64,000 nt of DNA from Lawsonella clevelandensis. Its GTDB lineage: Bacteria > Actinomycetota > Actinomycetes > Mycobacteriales > Mycobacteriaceae. The stretch is taken from positions 1,339,447 through 1,403,446 of the forward strand of contig NZ_CP009312.1 of assembly GCF_001293125.1 (NCBI RefSeq), in the 5' to 3' direction. The notes under the pieces are model-generated. The model ran no database searches, had not been told where the DNA came from, and saw only the letters and a list, made by a program, of their open reading frames with translations. The stretch's first letter is position 1, and the number at the start of each line of letters is the position of its first letter. Positions 36,301 through 45,100 of the stretch are shown here, piece by piece. The position numbers and the translations under genes were made by a program.

Positions 36301-37560
36301 TTACAAGTTCCTTTGCCGTGCCGAAGATCGGAAGTTTTGAACTGCGTCTCGGCCCGCACGGTGTTCGGCGGGATGAACCGAAAGCTCGCTGACGATTGCA
36401 GCGCTACCTGTACCTTCGTCTGTTTTCCAGGTGAGTTCGGTGGCGTCGTCCACCGTGCGGCGGATAAGCGCCAGGGCCATGGGGCCGTATTCCCAGTGGT
36501 CTGCGACTGTGCCAATGCGCCCGGCGACTTTTTTCTGCTCGGGATCCGCGTAGAGCGCTGTGCCGGGTGTGGGGCGCAATTCGGAGGATCCATCGAGGAG
36601 AAGGACGACCTGGCGTCGCGGCGGGAGGCCCACATTGTGAATCTTGGCGACAGTTTCCTGCCCTCGGTAGCAGCCTTTGGTGACGGATGCAGCGGCACCG
36701 GTGGCGGGGTCACCGACGGCGTCATATTCGTGGGGGAGAGACCGTTCATCCACATCAGTGGTGATTTCCGGTAGCCCTGTAGCGCAGCGTAGTGCATCCC
36801 AGGTCCAGCTGCCGGCAGCGGTGAGATCGGTGGCTAGCAGTGCGTCAACAACTGCTGGGAGATCTGCAGTGGGCGGGACGAAGAGCAGAGTGAGGGGAAG
36901 TCCACGGGGATATCCGCCAGCTGCGACGAGGTTGTTGTTCTCGATTATGTCGGCAATTGGCGCGGAGAGTGGCGGCCGGGGAGCAGGGGCGGGAGGGGTG
37001 AGTGGATGCTGGGGAAGGGGTAGACCGTTGTTCTCTATGGCTGTCGCAGCAGGGCTAGCCGTTGTGTTCTCAGGCGCTTCGGAGGTGCTCTGTGCTACGT
37101 CTGCTGCGTCTTCCGGTGCGATGGGGCCAAGGATGGCGGTGACGGTGTGGTCAGTTGCGGTGACGGTGACGCGCGACCAGAACATCATACTGGTGAGGTA
37201 GTCGAGCAGGCTGTGCTGGTGGCTCTGCGGAGTGGCGAGGAGGTATCCATCACTGGTGCGGGCTACCCAGCATTCTTCGAGAATGTGTCCGTGGGCGTCG
37301 AGGACGTGGGCGCGGCGCAGTTCGCTGCGGGTAATGGAGTCGGCGGGCATGTCGACGACTTTTTGGGAGAGGAGGGAGTGTAACCAGCTGGGGGAGTCTT
37401 CTCCACTGATGCTGAGAACGGCGAGGTGGCGGAAGTCGATGAGGGCACCGTTGTGGTGGGCGGAACGCTGCTCGGCGAAGGGGTCACCGCAGTGCCAGGT
37501 GGGGCTCTGAACGGAAGCAGGGCCAGGAACCGCATGGGGGAACTGGTAGCTGGTAGTCAT
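36301..37560 (-). CDS. ygfZ: YgfZ/GcvT-domain folate-binding protein
   Basis: This 419-residue protein is related to the aminomethyltransferase GcvT. The YgfZ family uses folate to help repair or build certain iron-sulfur enzymes. The diagnostic signature KGCYRGQET is at residues 295-303. The front shows the family folate domain (HHNGALIDFRHLAVLSISGEDSPSWLH). An insertion of about 55 residues (150-205), rich in Ser, Thr, Ala and Pro with two IENN motifs, separates the first two subdomains and looks disordered. It is divergent from cydA, and cytochrome bd is not an iron-sulfur enzyme, so the pairing may be incidental. Confidence 0.9.
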   Translation of the reverse strand: MTTSYQFPHAVPGPASVQSPTWHCGDPFAEQRSAHHNGALIDFRHLAVLSISGEDSPSWLHSLLSQKVVDMPADSITRSELRRAHVLDAHGHILEECWVARTSDGYLLATPQSHQHSLLDYLTSMMFWSRVTVTATDHTVTAILGPIAPEDAADVAQSTSEAPENTTASPAATAIENNGLPLPQHPLTPPAPAPRPPLSAPIADIIENNNLVAAGGYPRGLPLTLLFVPPTADLPAVVDALLATDLTAAGSWTWDALRCATGLPEITTDVDERSLPHEYDAVGDPATGAAASVTKGCYRGQETVAKIHNVGLPPRRQVVLLLDGSSELRPTPGTALYADPEQKKVAGRIGTVADHWEYGPMALALIRRTVDDATELTWKTDEGTGSAAIVSELSVHPAEHRAGRDAVQNFRSSARQRNL

Positions 37561-37729
37561 AGGGAAAGTCTAGCGAGACTGCCGGTATGTGTCAGGAGTG
37601 TGGGTTAACTGCCGTCAAAAGTCAAGGAATTCAGGATAAATAAGGAGTAAAAACAGTAGTACCCCCGTTTAGGGGTGAGGAATTCCGTCTACAATAGTGC
37701 CAAAAATTCGATCAGCCTGAGTTATCAAT

Positions 37730-37745
37730 TGTGACGCACGTCACT
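37730..37745 (+). promoter_or_regulatory. CRP/GlxR-type operator at the cydA promoter
   Basis: TGTGACGCACGTCACT matches the consensus TGTGA-N6-TCACA at nine of ten fixed positions. It abuts a -10-like TATAAA (37745-37750). cAMP-CRP control of cydAB is known in M. smegmatis, and GlxR is the C. glutamicum counterpart. The 383-bp gap 37561-37943 holds no gene; besides this site it has a weak hairpin at 37661-37676 and the palindrome at 37885. Confidence 0.7.
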
Positions 37746-37884
37746 ATAAATGCCGGTCACGAAGCTGCTGTAACAGTTCGGAAAAAGAAATCCGTTTCAA
37801 AAAGAACACTTAATGACAAATAATGAGACAGTCTGTCGCATTCAGGTTCATTTCAGCTGGCAGGCCTGTTAAATTTAGCCTAGG

Positions 37885-37900
37885 CCCGAAATGTTTCGGG
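37885..37900 (+). promoter_or_regulatory. Perfect palindrome CCCGAAA-TG-TTTCGGG upstream of cydA
   Basis: Two 7-bp arms flank a 2-bp centre, 44 bp before the cydA ATG. It may be a second operator or a small hairpin in the leader. The cognate factor is unknown. Confidence 0.45.
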
Positions 37901-37943
37901 ATCGCCGCAATGGCTTTAATGCCTAGCAAACGGAGTCGCTTCA

Positions 37944-39479
37944 ATGGATGTTTTAGACCTTTCCCGGTGGCAATTCGGGATCACCACGGTCTATCACTTC
38001 ATCTTCGTGCCATTGACGCTGGGCCTCACGGTCCTCGTTGCCATCATGCAGTCTATGTGGATGGGCACGAAGAAGGAGGGGTGGTACCGCGCTACCAAGT
38101 TCTTCGGCAAGTTGATGATCATCAACTTCGCCCTCGGTGTCGCAACCGGCATCGTGCAGGAGTTCCAGTTCGGTATGAACTGGTCTGGATACTCTGCCTA
38201 CGTCGGTGACGTCTTCGGCGCACCGCTCGCCTTCGAAGGCCTTATGGCTTTCTTCCTCGAGTCCACCTTCCTGGGACTCTGGATCTTCGGCTGGGGTCGT
38301 CTGCCGCGCAAGGCTCACCTTGCATCTGCCTGGGCATTCGCACTAGCAACCAACATCTCAGCCTTCTGGATTATCACCGCCAACGGATTCATGCAGCACC
38401 CTGTCGGTGCCAAGTTCAATCCGGAAACTGGCCGCGCAGAACTCGTTGACTTTGGTGCCCTGCTCAGCAACCCTGCCGGTCTGCTAGCCTTCAGCCACGT
38501 CATCTCCGCCTCCTTCCTCCTCTCCGCCACCTTTATCGCTGGCATCGCCGGCTGGTGGATGTCCCGCATCGTGCGTAACCGCTCCCTGCCGGGTGGCTTC
38601 GAGAAGGAAGAAATCGGCGAGCACACTGTGGACGACGCCGAAAATGTCTTCCGTCCGGTCTTCCGCCTCGGCCTCCTAGCGATGATCATCTCTGGCTTGC
38701 TCGTCATGGGCACTGGCCACCTGCAGATGCAGTGGGTCTTTAAGGATCAGCCGATGAAGGGTGCTGCCGCTGAGCTGGTCTGCAAGACCGAAATGGACCC
38801 GAACTTCTCTGCCCTCACTGTGGCCCCGGGCAACAACTGTGAAAACGCCAAGGAAGTCATTGGTGTTCCGCACGTGCTGTCCCTGCTTCTCGAAATGAAG
38901 CCGACTGGTGTCAAGGTGGAAGGTGTAGAAAACCTCCAACAGCAGTACGAAGACATCTACGGCCCCGGTGATTACCGCCCGAACCTCCTCGTTACCTACT
39001 GGACTTTCCGCCTTATGATCGCGATGGGCCTCCTCAGCGCCATTCTCGCCATCATCGGCCTGGTCGTCACCCGCAAGGGCAAGATCCCCACCAGCAAGCA
39101 CTTCGGTCGCTTTGCACTCTTCTGCCTGCCCTTCCCGTTCCTCGGCCACTCCTTCGGCTGGATCATGACGGAGATGGGCCGCCAGCCCTGGATCGTGCAC
39201 CCGAACCCCTCGGGTGACCCACGCATCCACCTGACGGTCGCAGAAGCCGTCTCGCCGCTGGAGACCTACGAGGTGTGGATCTCGGTGATTGGCTTCACCC
39301 TGGTCTACCTCATCCTCGCCGTCGTCTGGTTCTACCTCATGCGTCGCTACACCGTGGAAGGTCTGCTGGAGCATGACAAGGAACCCTTGCCCGAATTCAA
39401 GGATGAGGACAAGGACGGCTACCCTGACCACGCTCAAGACGAGAACGGGGACTCCACTCCGCTCTCCTTCGCTTACTAA
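37944..39479 (+). CDS. cydA: Cytochrome bd oxidase subunit I
   Basis: This membrane quinol oxidase subunit of 511 residues carries the haems. His18 in VYHFIFVPLTLGL is a haem b595/d-side ligand in the family. The hallmark GRQPW is at residues 412-416. Nine or so hydrophobic helices are evident, for example FGKLMIINFALGVATGIVQEF. The Q-loop is of the short type, and the C-terminus is a charged Asp/Glu tail (FKDEDKDGYPDHAQDENGD). GGAG lies 9 bp ahead of the ATG. cydB starts 15 bp downstream. The enzyme supports respiration at low oxygen or under nitric oxide stress. Confidence 0.96.
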   Translation: MDVLDLSRWQFGITTVYHFIFVPLTLGLTVLVAIMQSMWMGTKKEGWYRATKFFGKLMIINFALGVATGIVQEFQFGMNWSGYSAYVGDVFGAPLAFEGLMAFFLESTFLGLWIFGWGRLPRKAHLASAWAFALATNISAFWIITANGFMQHPVGAKFNPETGRAELVDFGALLSNPAGLLAFSHVISASFLLSATFIAGIAGWWMSRIVRNRSLPGGFEKEEIGEHTVDDAENVFRPVFRLGLLAMIISGLLVMGTGHLQMQWVFKDQPMKGAAAELVCKTEMDPNFSALTVAPGNNCENAKEVIGVPHVLSLLLEMKPTGVKVEGVENLQQQYEDIYGPGDYRPNLLVTYWTFRLMIAMGLLSAILAIIGLVVTRKGKIPTSKHFGRFALFCLPFPFLGHSFGWIMTEMGRQPWIVHPNPSGDPRIHLTVAEAVSPLETYEVWISVIGFTLVYLILAVVWFYLMRRYTVEGLLEHDKEPLPEFKDEDKDGYPDHAQDENGDSTPLSFAY

Positions 39480-39494
39480 GAGGAGGTTACTGAC

Positions 39495-40532
39495 ATGGAA
39501 TTGCAAATCACCTGGTTTGTTCTGGTCGCAGTCCTCTTCCTCGGCTACTTTGTGCTGGAAGGCTTCGACTTCGGTGTCGGCATTCTGTCCCCCTTCGTCT
39601 CTCGCCACGACAACCCTGATGTGGAAGAGAAGAAGCGCCGCGTTGTCCTGAACACCATCGGCCCCCACTGGGACGGCAACGAAGTGTGGCTCCTCACCGG
39701 TGGTGGCGCCCTCTTCGCCTCCTTCCCGCAGTGGTACGCCACCATGTTCAGCGGCTTCTACCTCGCCCTGTTCCTCATCCTCCTTGCCCTCATCTGGCGC
39801 AACGTCTCCATCGAGTTCCGCGGCAAGATTGAGGCCAAGGGATGGCGCAAGGCCTGGGATATCGGATTCTTCGTCGGCTCCCTGCTACCGGCACTTCTCT
39901 GGGGTGTGGCCTTCGCCAACATCGTCCAGGGTGTCGACATTGACGCCAACAAGAACATCCTCACCCCGCTGTGGGGTCTGCTGAACCCCTACGGCCTGCT
40001 CGGTGGCCTAGCCACCCTGCTGCTGTTCACCCTCCACGGTGGCATCTTCATGGCCCTCAAGACCGACGGTATCGTTCGTGAATCTGCCCTCAAGGCAGTT
40101 CGCTACATCGCCATCCCTACGATCATCGTGGTGGCAGCCTTCGGCCTGTGGACCCAACTGGCACACGGAAAGGGCTGGACCTGGGCTGCCCTCGTTATCG
40201 CCGCACTCGCCCTGATTGCCGCCGTCGCCCTGGCATGGCTCGGAAAAGAAGCAGCTGCTTTCGGCCTCATGTGCCTCACCATTGCCGGTGTGGTCGTGCT
40301 GCTGTTCGGTGCCCTCTACCCGTACCTCATGCCGAGCACCCTGGAAGGTGGCTACTCACTGACCATCTTCAACTCCTCGTCCACCCAATACACTCTGACG
40401 GTGATGACCATCGCCGCAGGTGTGATGACGCCGATCGTCATCGCTTACCAAGCCTGGACCTTCTGGGTCTTCCGTAAGCGACTGACCACGGCCCTCATCC
40501 CCGATGGAATCGGCCTGGAGCCGGCTTCCTAA
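39495..40532 (+). CDS. cydB: Cytochrome bd oxidase subunit II
   Basis: This is the 345-residue partner of CydA. The family start is clear (WFVLVAVLFLGYFVLEGFDFGVGIL), then IGPHWDGNEVWLLTGGGALFASFP and several further helices. AGGAGG precedes the ATG. It binds no haem itself in most models but is needed to build the complex. A promoter for cydDC lies in its downstream gap. Confidence 0.95.
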   Translation: MELQITWFVLVAVLFLGYFVLEGFDFGVGILSPFVSRHDNPDVEEKKRRVVLNTIGPHWDGNEVWLLTGGGALFASFPQWYATMFSGFYLALFLILLALIWRNVSIEFRGKIEAKGWRKAWDIGFFVGSLLPALLWGVAFANIVQGVDIDANKNILTPLWGLLNPYGLLGGLATLLLFTLHGGIFMALKTDGIVRESALKAVRYIAIPTIIVVAAFGLWTQLAHGKGWTWAALVIAALALIAAVALAWLGKEAAAFGLMCLTIAGVVVLLFGALYPYLMPSTLEGGYSLTIFNSSSTQYTLTVMTIAAGVMTPIVIAYQAWTFWVFRKRLTTALIPDGIGLEPAS

Positions 40533-40544
40533 GACAAAACTAGG

Positions 40545-40550
40545 TAGCCT
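40545..40550 (+). promoter_or_regulatory. Possible -10 element for leaderless cydD (TAGCCT)
   Basis: TAGCCT ends 7 bp before the cydD GTG, and no ribosome site lies between. Read-through from cydAB is also likely. Confidence 0.45.
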
Positions 40551-40557
40551 TTAGTTC

Positions 40558-42375
40558 GTGAAGAACAACAAAGAACGCCGACAACCGCCAATTGATCCAC
40601 GACTGTGGAAAGCTTCTCGAAGTGCCCGCAGTTACCTGGTTCTCTCGGTAGTTGTCGGCGTTCTCATCGCCACCCAAATGATCGTCGTTGCCTGGTGCAT
40701 CGCCACCATCACCAGCGGCATCATCACCACGCCCAGCACTCGCCACCTCAACGCCTGGACACTGGAACTCAGCCTCCTCGCCGGCATGATCGTGCTGCGT
40801 GCCCTCACCGGCTGGGTACAAGACCGCTTCGCCCACCGGTCAGCCGGCCGTGTCGTCCTCGACCTGCGCCTCGCCCTTCTCCGCGCCGCCCGCCGCACTA
40901 ACCCGCGCGTACTGGCCGCCCACCGCGATGAACTCCGCACCATCGCCACCTCGGGATTGGACGGGCTCCCCGCCTACCTCATCAGTTACGTCCCCGCGCT
41001 CATGCTGGCAGCCACCGTCAGCCCCCTCACCTGGCTGGCAATTCTCTGGGCGGACCGGCTTTCCGCCATCATCATCGCCATCACTATCCCGCTCATCCCC
41101 CTCTTCATGATCCTCGTTGGCATGCTCACCGAAGAACGCACCCGCCGTCACCTCAACTCTATGAAGACGCTCTCCAGCACCCTCCTCGACTTGGTGGCCG
41201 GCCTCCCCACCCTGATCTCCCTCGGCCGTGAAAAAGGCCCCGCTCATACCGTCCGCAAAGTCGGGGAAGACCACTTCGCCGCCAGCATGTCCTCACTGCG
41301 CATCGCCTTCCTCTCCAGCGCGGTGCTGGAACTCCTCTCCACCCTCTGTGTCGCTCTCGTCGCCGTCGAATTGGGCTTCCGACTCATGGGCTACACCGGC
41401 CAAGTCCCCCTCTTCAACGCCGTCTTCGTCCTCATTCTGGTGGCGGACGTCTACAAACCACTCCGCACCGTCGGATCGAAATTCCACGATTCTGAAGACG
41501 GCCAACATGCCGCCGACCGCGCCTTCACGGCCATTGCCCTGGCCGACGAACGCTCCCACCACCAGCCGGAGACGGACACCTTCGGCACCCTCGCTCCAGC
41601 GAGCCGCATCACCGTCACCGACCTCACCATTAGCTCGCGCGGCGCCTACGCCCCCTACCAGCTCTCCTTCACCGCCGAACCAGGGCAGATTACTGTCCTC
41701 ACCGGTGCGAATGGCGTCGGCAAATCCACAAGCTTCCTCAGCATCCTCGGAATGTCCGGCATGCTCCCCGGAGACCCCGGCGTCTACGGCAGTATCACCG
41801 TCGATGGCCACCTCGTCACTGACATCCCCACCGCACACCTGTGGGACCACGTCAGCTGGCTACCGCAACGCGCTGCCCTTATCGCCGGCACTGTGCGCGA
41901 CAACCTTGGCGTCCCCACTACCGCCGGAGACACTACTGCCGGAAAAACCAAGTCGCCCCAACAGCTCGATATGGCAGCTATCGCCGAAGCAGCCCAGCAA
42001 ACGGGCTTCGACCTCGTGCTCGACCAGCTCCCTGACGGCTACGACACCTGGCTCGGTTCCGGAGGCCTTGGCCTCAGCCTGGGGCAGCGTCAGCGCCTCG
42101 CTCTCACCCGCACCCTCGCCGATACCACGCGCCACGTGCTACTACTCGACGAACCCACCGCCCACCTCGATGGGGAAGCAGAAGACCGGGTGATTGCCCG
42201 CCTCCGCCAGCGAGCCTCCACCGGGGACACTATCCTCATTGTGGGCCACCGGGACAAACTTCTTCAGGCGGCAGACAAGGTCGTGCCGGTCGCACGGCTG
42301 GACAAGGATACCGAGGTGAGTGAAGAAACATCACTCATCCCCACTCTCGCCCCCACGGCTGAGGAGGTCGGCTAG
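40558..42375 (+). CDS. cydD: Heterodimeric ABC exporter subunit CydD
   Basis: This 605-residue half-exporter has six membrane helices in the first 320 residues and then an ATPase domain. Walker A is GANGVGKS (383-390), the signature LSLGQRQR begins at 506, and Walker B is VLLLDEPTAH. With CydC it exports reduced thiols, or acts on haem, to allow assembly of cytochrome bd; the exact cargo is debated. The signature is LSLGQ rather than LSGGQ. The GTG start is set by the -10 box and the lack of other starts. Its stop overlaps the cydC start by one base. Confidence 0.92.
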   Translation: MKNNKERRQPPIDPRLWKASRSARSYLVLSVVVGVLIATQMIVVAWCIATITSGIITTPSTRHLNAWTLELSLLAGMIVLRALTGWVQDRFAHRSAGRVVLDLRLALLRAARRTNPRVLAAHRDELRTIATSGLDGLPAYLISYVPALMLAATVSPLTWLAILWADRLSAIIIAITIPLIPLFMILVGMLTEERTRRHLNSMKTLSSTLLDLVAGLPTLISLGREKGPAHTVRKVGEDHFAASMSSLRIAFLSSAVLELLSTLCVALVAVELGFRLMGYTGQVPLFNAVFVLILVADVYKPLRTVGSKFHDSEDGQHAADRAFTAIALADERSHHQPETDTFGTLAPASRITVTDLTISSRGAYAPYQLSFTAEPGQITVLTGANGVGKSTSFLSILGMSGMLPGDPGVYGSITVDGHLVTDIPTAHLWDHVSWLPQRAALIAGTVRDNLGVPTTAGDTTAGKTKSPQQLDMAAIAEAAQQTGFDLVLDQLPDGYDTWLGSGGLGLSLGQRQRLALTRTLADTTRHVLLLDEPTAHLDGEAEDRVIARLRQRASTGDTILIVGHRDKLLQAADKVVPVARLDKDTEVSEETSLIPTLAPTAEEVG

Positions 42376-44084
42376 TGAACGAGCTGCGCTTTGCCTTTGA
42401 TCTGCTCCGCATGAATAAGTGGCGGGTAGCCCTCGCCGTTATCATGGGCAGCATTACCCTCTTGGCGGCTCTCAGCCTAGCCGGGCTGTCTGCCTGGCTC
42501 ATTGCGCGCACGTGGCAGAAACCATTGGTTGCCGCTATCACTGTTTCGGTGACTTGTGTGCGGGCACTAGGCGTCTCCCGCGGTCTTTTCCGCTACCTGG
42601 ATCGCCTTTCCTCCCACAAAGTGGCATTAGGCGGGTTGGTCAACGCCCGCGAAACGATCTACCAGCGGCTCGCCGCCGGCGACCCTACCGTGGTGCTACG
42701 GATGCGCAAGGGCGACTTCCTTGCCCGCCTCGGCTCCGATGTAGATGACGTGGGAGACCTCATCGTCCGCGCGATCATTCCCGCCTGCGTGGCCCTCGTG
42801 CTGGATGTCGTCGCTGTGGTGTGGATGAGCATCCTTTCCCCGTGGGCCGGACTCGTGCTGGCCATCACCCTCCTCTTGGCCGGTGTGCTGGTGCCATGGC
42901 TCTCTGCCCGCTCCTACACCGCCGCCGAGGAAGCCCGGGCGGAGGCGGAACACGACCTCTACTCGGATGTCGTTACCGTCATGGACCATGCTCCCGAGCT
43001 GGCAGTGGCGGGACGTCTTGACACAGTTATTGATTCCGCTGATCGTGCCGGACAGCGCAGCCTGCGGGAAGAAGACCGTAGCGCGGTTCCCAACGCTATC
43101 GCCTCCGCCATCGGTCCAGTGGCCACCTGGCTGACTGTGCTAGCCTGCCTGATTATGGGCATTATCCTCTACGCCCAGAATGGGGCAGGGGTGACCTTTG
43201 CCGAGACGACTGCCATGCAACCCACCACCCTGTTGGTGATGGCTCTCCTCCCGCTCGCTGCCTTTGAAGCCTCCGACCAGTTGCCGACAGCCGCACAACA
43301 GTACGTGCAGTCGCGCGCTTCGCTCCGCAGGCTCCGCGAGCTCCTCACCCCACCCCGTACGACGGAGGGAACTCCCGTACCAGCGGACGCATCGGCAGGT
43401 ACACCGGCAGTGCAGGTGGAGAACCTAGTGGCCGGCTGGGATTCCGTGCATCCTCTCAATGAGCCACTCAGTGTGCAGCTGCAGCCCGGCGAACGAGTGG
43501 TTATTGTGGGCCCCTCCGGAATTGGGAAAACCACCTTGCTCTCTACCATGGCTGGTTTGCTTCCGGCTCTCAACGGATCGACCCATATCCATGGCGTGGA
43601 TGTGTCCACAGCAGAAGAGACCAGCCTGCGTGCCACAGTGGGAGTATTCCCCGAGGACGCGCACCTCTTCGATACGACAGTGTTAGAGAACCTGCATGTG
43701 GTGACGGGTGACCTCACGGAGGACGCGGCCGTGGCCGCCCTCCAGAAGGTGGGCTTGGGTGAGTGGCTCGACAACCTTCCGGCGGGAGTGCACACCCAGC
43801 TGGTAGGCGGTGCAGAAGCAGTCTCTGGCGGCGAGCGCCGCCGTATCCTACTGGCACGCGCTTTAGTGTCGCAGCGCCCGGTGGTGTTCCTCGACGAGCC
43901 CACCGAGCATATGGACGCGGTGGACGTGACCGTGATGATGCAGCGTATTTTAGCCGCAGACGATATCTTCACCCCCGACCAAGCGGTCGTAGTAGTGACA
44001 CATGTGCTGCCGGATCACCTGCCGGAAGGGGTGCAGGTGATGAGTGTGGAGCCGACACCCGAGCGCCGGCTCCTGACCGTCTAG
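42375..44084 (+). CDS. cydC: Heterodimeric ABC exporter subunit CydC
   Basis: This 569-residue second half of the CydDC exporter starts at a GTG sharing one base with the cydD stop. The membrane domain (to about residue 310) contains LAALSLAGLSAWLIARTWQKP and LGVSRGLFRYLDRLSSH, typical of CydC. The ATPase has Walker A GPSGIGKT (379-386), signature VSGGERRR and Walker B VVFLDEPTEHMD. The two halves are separate genes here; in several actinobacteria they are fused. It ends the four-gene cyd operon, 15 bp from a convergent gene. Confidence 0.92.
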   Translation: MNELRFAFDLLRMNKWRVALAVIMGSITLLAALSLAGLSAWLIARTWQKPLVAAITVSVTCVRALGVSRGLFRYLDRLSSHKVALGGLVNARETIYQRLAAGDPTVVLRMRKGDFLARLGSDVDDVGDLIVRAIIPACVALVLDVVAVVWMSILSPWAGLVLAITLLLAGVLVPWLSARSYTAAEEARAEAEHDLYSDVVTVMDHAPELAVAGRLDTVIDSADRAGQRSLREEDRSAVPNAIASAIGPVATWLTVLACLIMGIILYAQNGAGVTFAETTAMQPTTLLVMALLPLAAFEASDQLPTAAQQYVQSRASLRRLRELLTPPRTTEGTPVPADASAGTPAVQVENLVAGWDSVHPLNEPLSVQLQPGERVVIVGPSGIGKTTLLSTMAGLLPALNGSTHIHGVDVSTAEETSLRATVGVFPEDAHLFDTTVLENLHVVTGDLTEDAAVAALQKVGLGEWLDNLPAGVHTQLVGGAEAVSGGERRRILLARALVSQRPVVFLDEPTEHMDAVDVTVMMQRILAADDIFTPDQAVVVVTHVLPDHLPEGVQVMSVEPTPERRLLTV

Positions 44085-44099
44085 CCAGCCCGGTCGGGG

Positions 44100-44774
44100 C
44101 TAGCCGACGACGCGATGGAGACGTGCGGACATGCGCGGCACAAACTCGCCGCTCATGTCGCGTTCTTCTACCCACCCTAGGTCTGTGCCCTCGACGAGCC
44201 CATAAAGGCGTTTGCTGCGGCCCAGATCCTGGCCGGTGGGGGAGGCGAGGGAGACATCGGTGGTAAGTTCCCATGCTCGCTCGTTCAGCGGCTTCCCCAG
44301 GTAGAGTTCGGAGAGCCCGGAGCTGGTGCACACCAGTAGCTCAATCTCGTCAGTGGGGCTAATGCGCCAGAAGCCGGTCTCCCGCACATCTGGGTTGGTG
44401 ACGGAGCCGTCGCCGTCCAGCCGCCAGGTGCGGGAATCCCAACACAGGTAGTTTTCGCCATTGTGGGAGACAATGAGCTGCTGCCCAAAAGCGAAATCCC
44501 CGTGCTCGTTCTTGGCTTCGTCCTCGCTGGGGGTGGCTTCGGGGTAGTTTCCAATACCTTCCCCACGCCAGACGCCCACCAGGGGGAGGAGGGCCAGCAG
44601 GCCTTCGTGGATGTCCGGCCCGTAGCGCAGGTTGGCGGTGTCGTCGGCAATGGGTAGGCCTTCGAAGGCGGGGATGTTGAGACCGGAGGTAGCGGCGGCT
44701 ACTTCTTCCGCTTTGGTGATGGCGTCGTTGCCGGTGAGGGGGGCGTCGTTGCGGGGAGGGGTGGTGTCGGTCAT
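44100..44774 (-). CDS. Nitrobindin-like beta-barrel protein
   Basis: This 224-residue protein is of the DUF1794/THAP4 haem-binding (FABP-like) family. The barrel start motif GVWRGEGIGNYP is at about residues 66-77, followed by FGQQLIVSHNGENYLCWDSRTWR and the closing strands. A late His in ARLHRVVG is in the region where nitrobindins place the haem-binding His, so ferric haem and nitric-oxide or peroxynitrite chemistry are possible. An N-terminal extension of about 45 residues is Ala/Thr-rich. The downstream gene order differs from M. tuberculosis Rv2717c. Haem binding is inferred. Confidence 0.8.
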   Translation of the reverse strand: MTDTTPPRNDAPLTGNDAITKAEEVAAATSGLNIPAFEGLPIADDTANLRYGPDIHEGLLALLPLVGVWRGEGIGNYPEATPSEDEAKNEHGDFAFGQQLIVSHNGENYLCWDSRTWRLDGDGSVTNPDVRETGFWRISPTDEIELLVCTSSGLSELYLGKPLNERAWELTTDVSLASPTGQDLGRSKRLYGLVEGTDLGWVEERDMSGEFVPRMSARLHRVVG

Positions 44775-44788
44775 GGTGATGATGGGTC

Positions 44789-45058
44789 CTAGTAGTTTCG
44801 TCGGTTGGTGCGGCGCTGGGGCCGGCTAGAGCGGCTGTCCCGGGCGCGGAGGGAACGGCGTACTGTGCCATTATCCTCGGCGTTTACCGGGGTGTCGCTG
44901 CGGAATAGGGCGGTGTCGGCAGTCTCACTATCGAGAGGGCCGTCCTCCTCCGGACTATCTATGGGGATGCGGCGATAATTGTAAATGAGGACAGCCATCA
45001 TCCCGACTGCCTGAACAAGGGCAACCAGGATGAGGACGATCTGCATTGCCGTCACCAT
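44789..45058 (-). CDS. Small single-pass membrane protein
   Basis: This 89-residue protein has one helix at the front (TAMQIVLILVALVQAVGMMA) and a cytosolic-looking tail that is first acidic (DSPEEDGPLDSETAD) and then very basic (SLRARDSRSSRPQRRTNRRNY). The ATG at 45058 is preferred because AAAGGA lies 7 bp ahead; an in-frame GTG at 45064 is too close. It ends 14 bp before the nitrobindin-like gene on the same strand. No family is recognised. Confidence 0.65.
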   Translation of the reverse strand: MVTAMQIVLILVALVQAVGMMAVLIYNYRRIPIDSPEEDGPLDSETADTALFRSDTPVNAEDNGTVRRSLRARDSRSSRPQRRTNRRNY

Positions 45059-45100
45059 CGTCACATCCTTTCTGGCGCGTGGGGTTCTGGGGTTAGGCCG

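Noticed and set aside
44085-44101. Terminator between cydC and the nitrobindin-like gene
   Set aside because: Only a short imperfect TAGCC/GGCTA pairing overlapping the stop codons; too weak to call.
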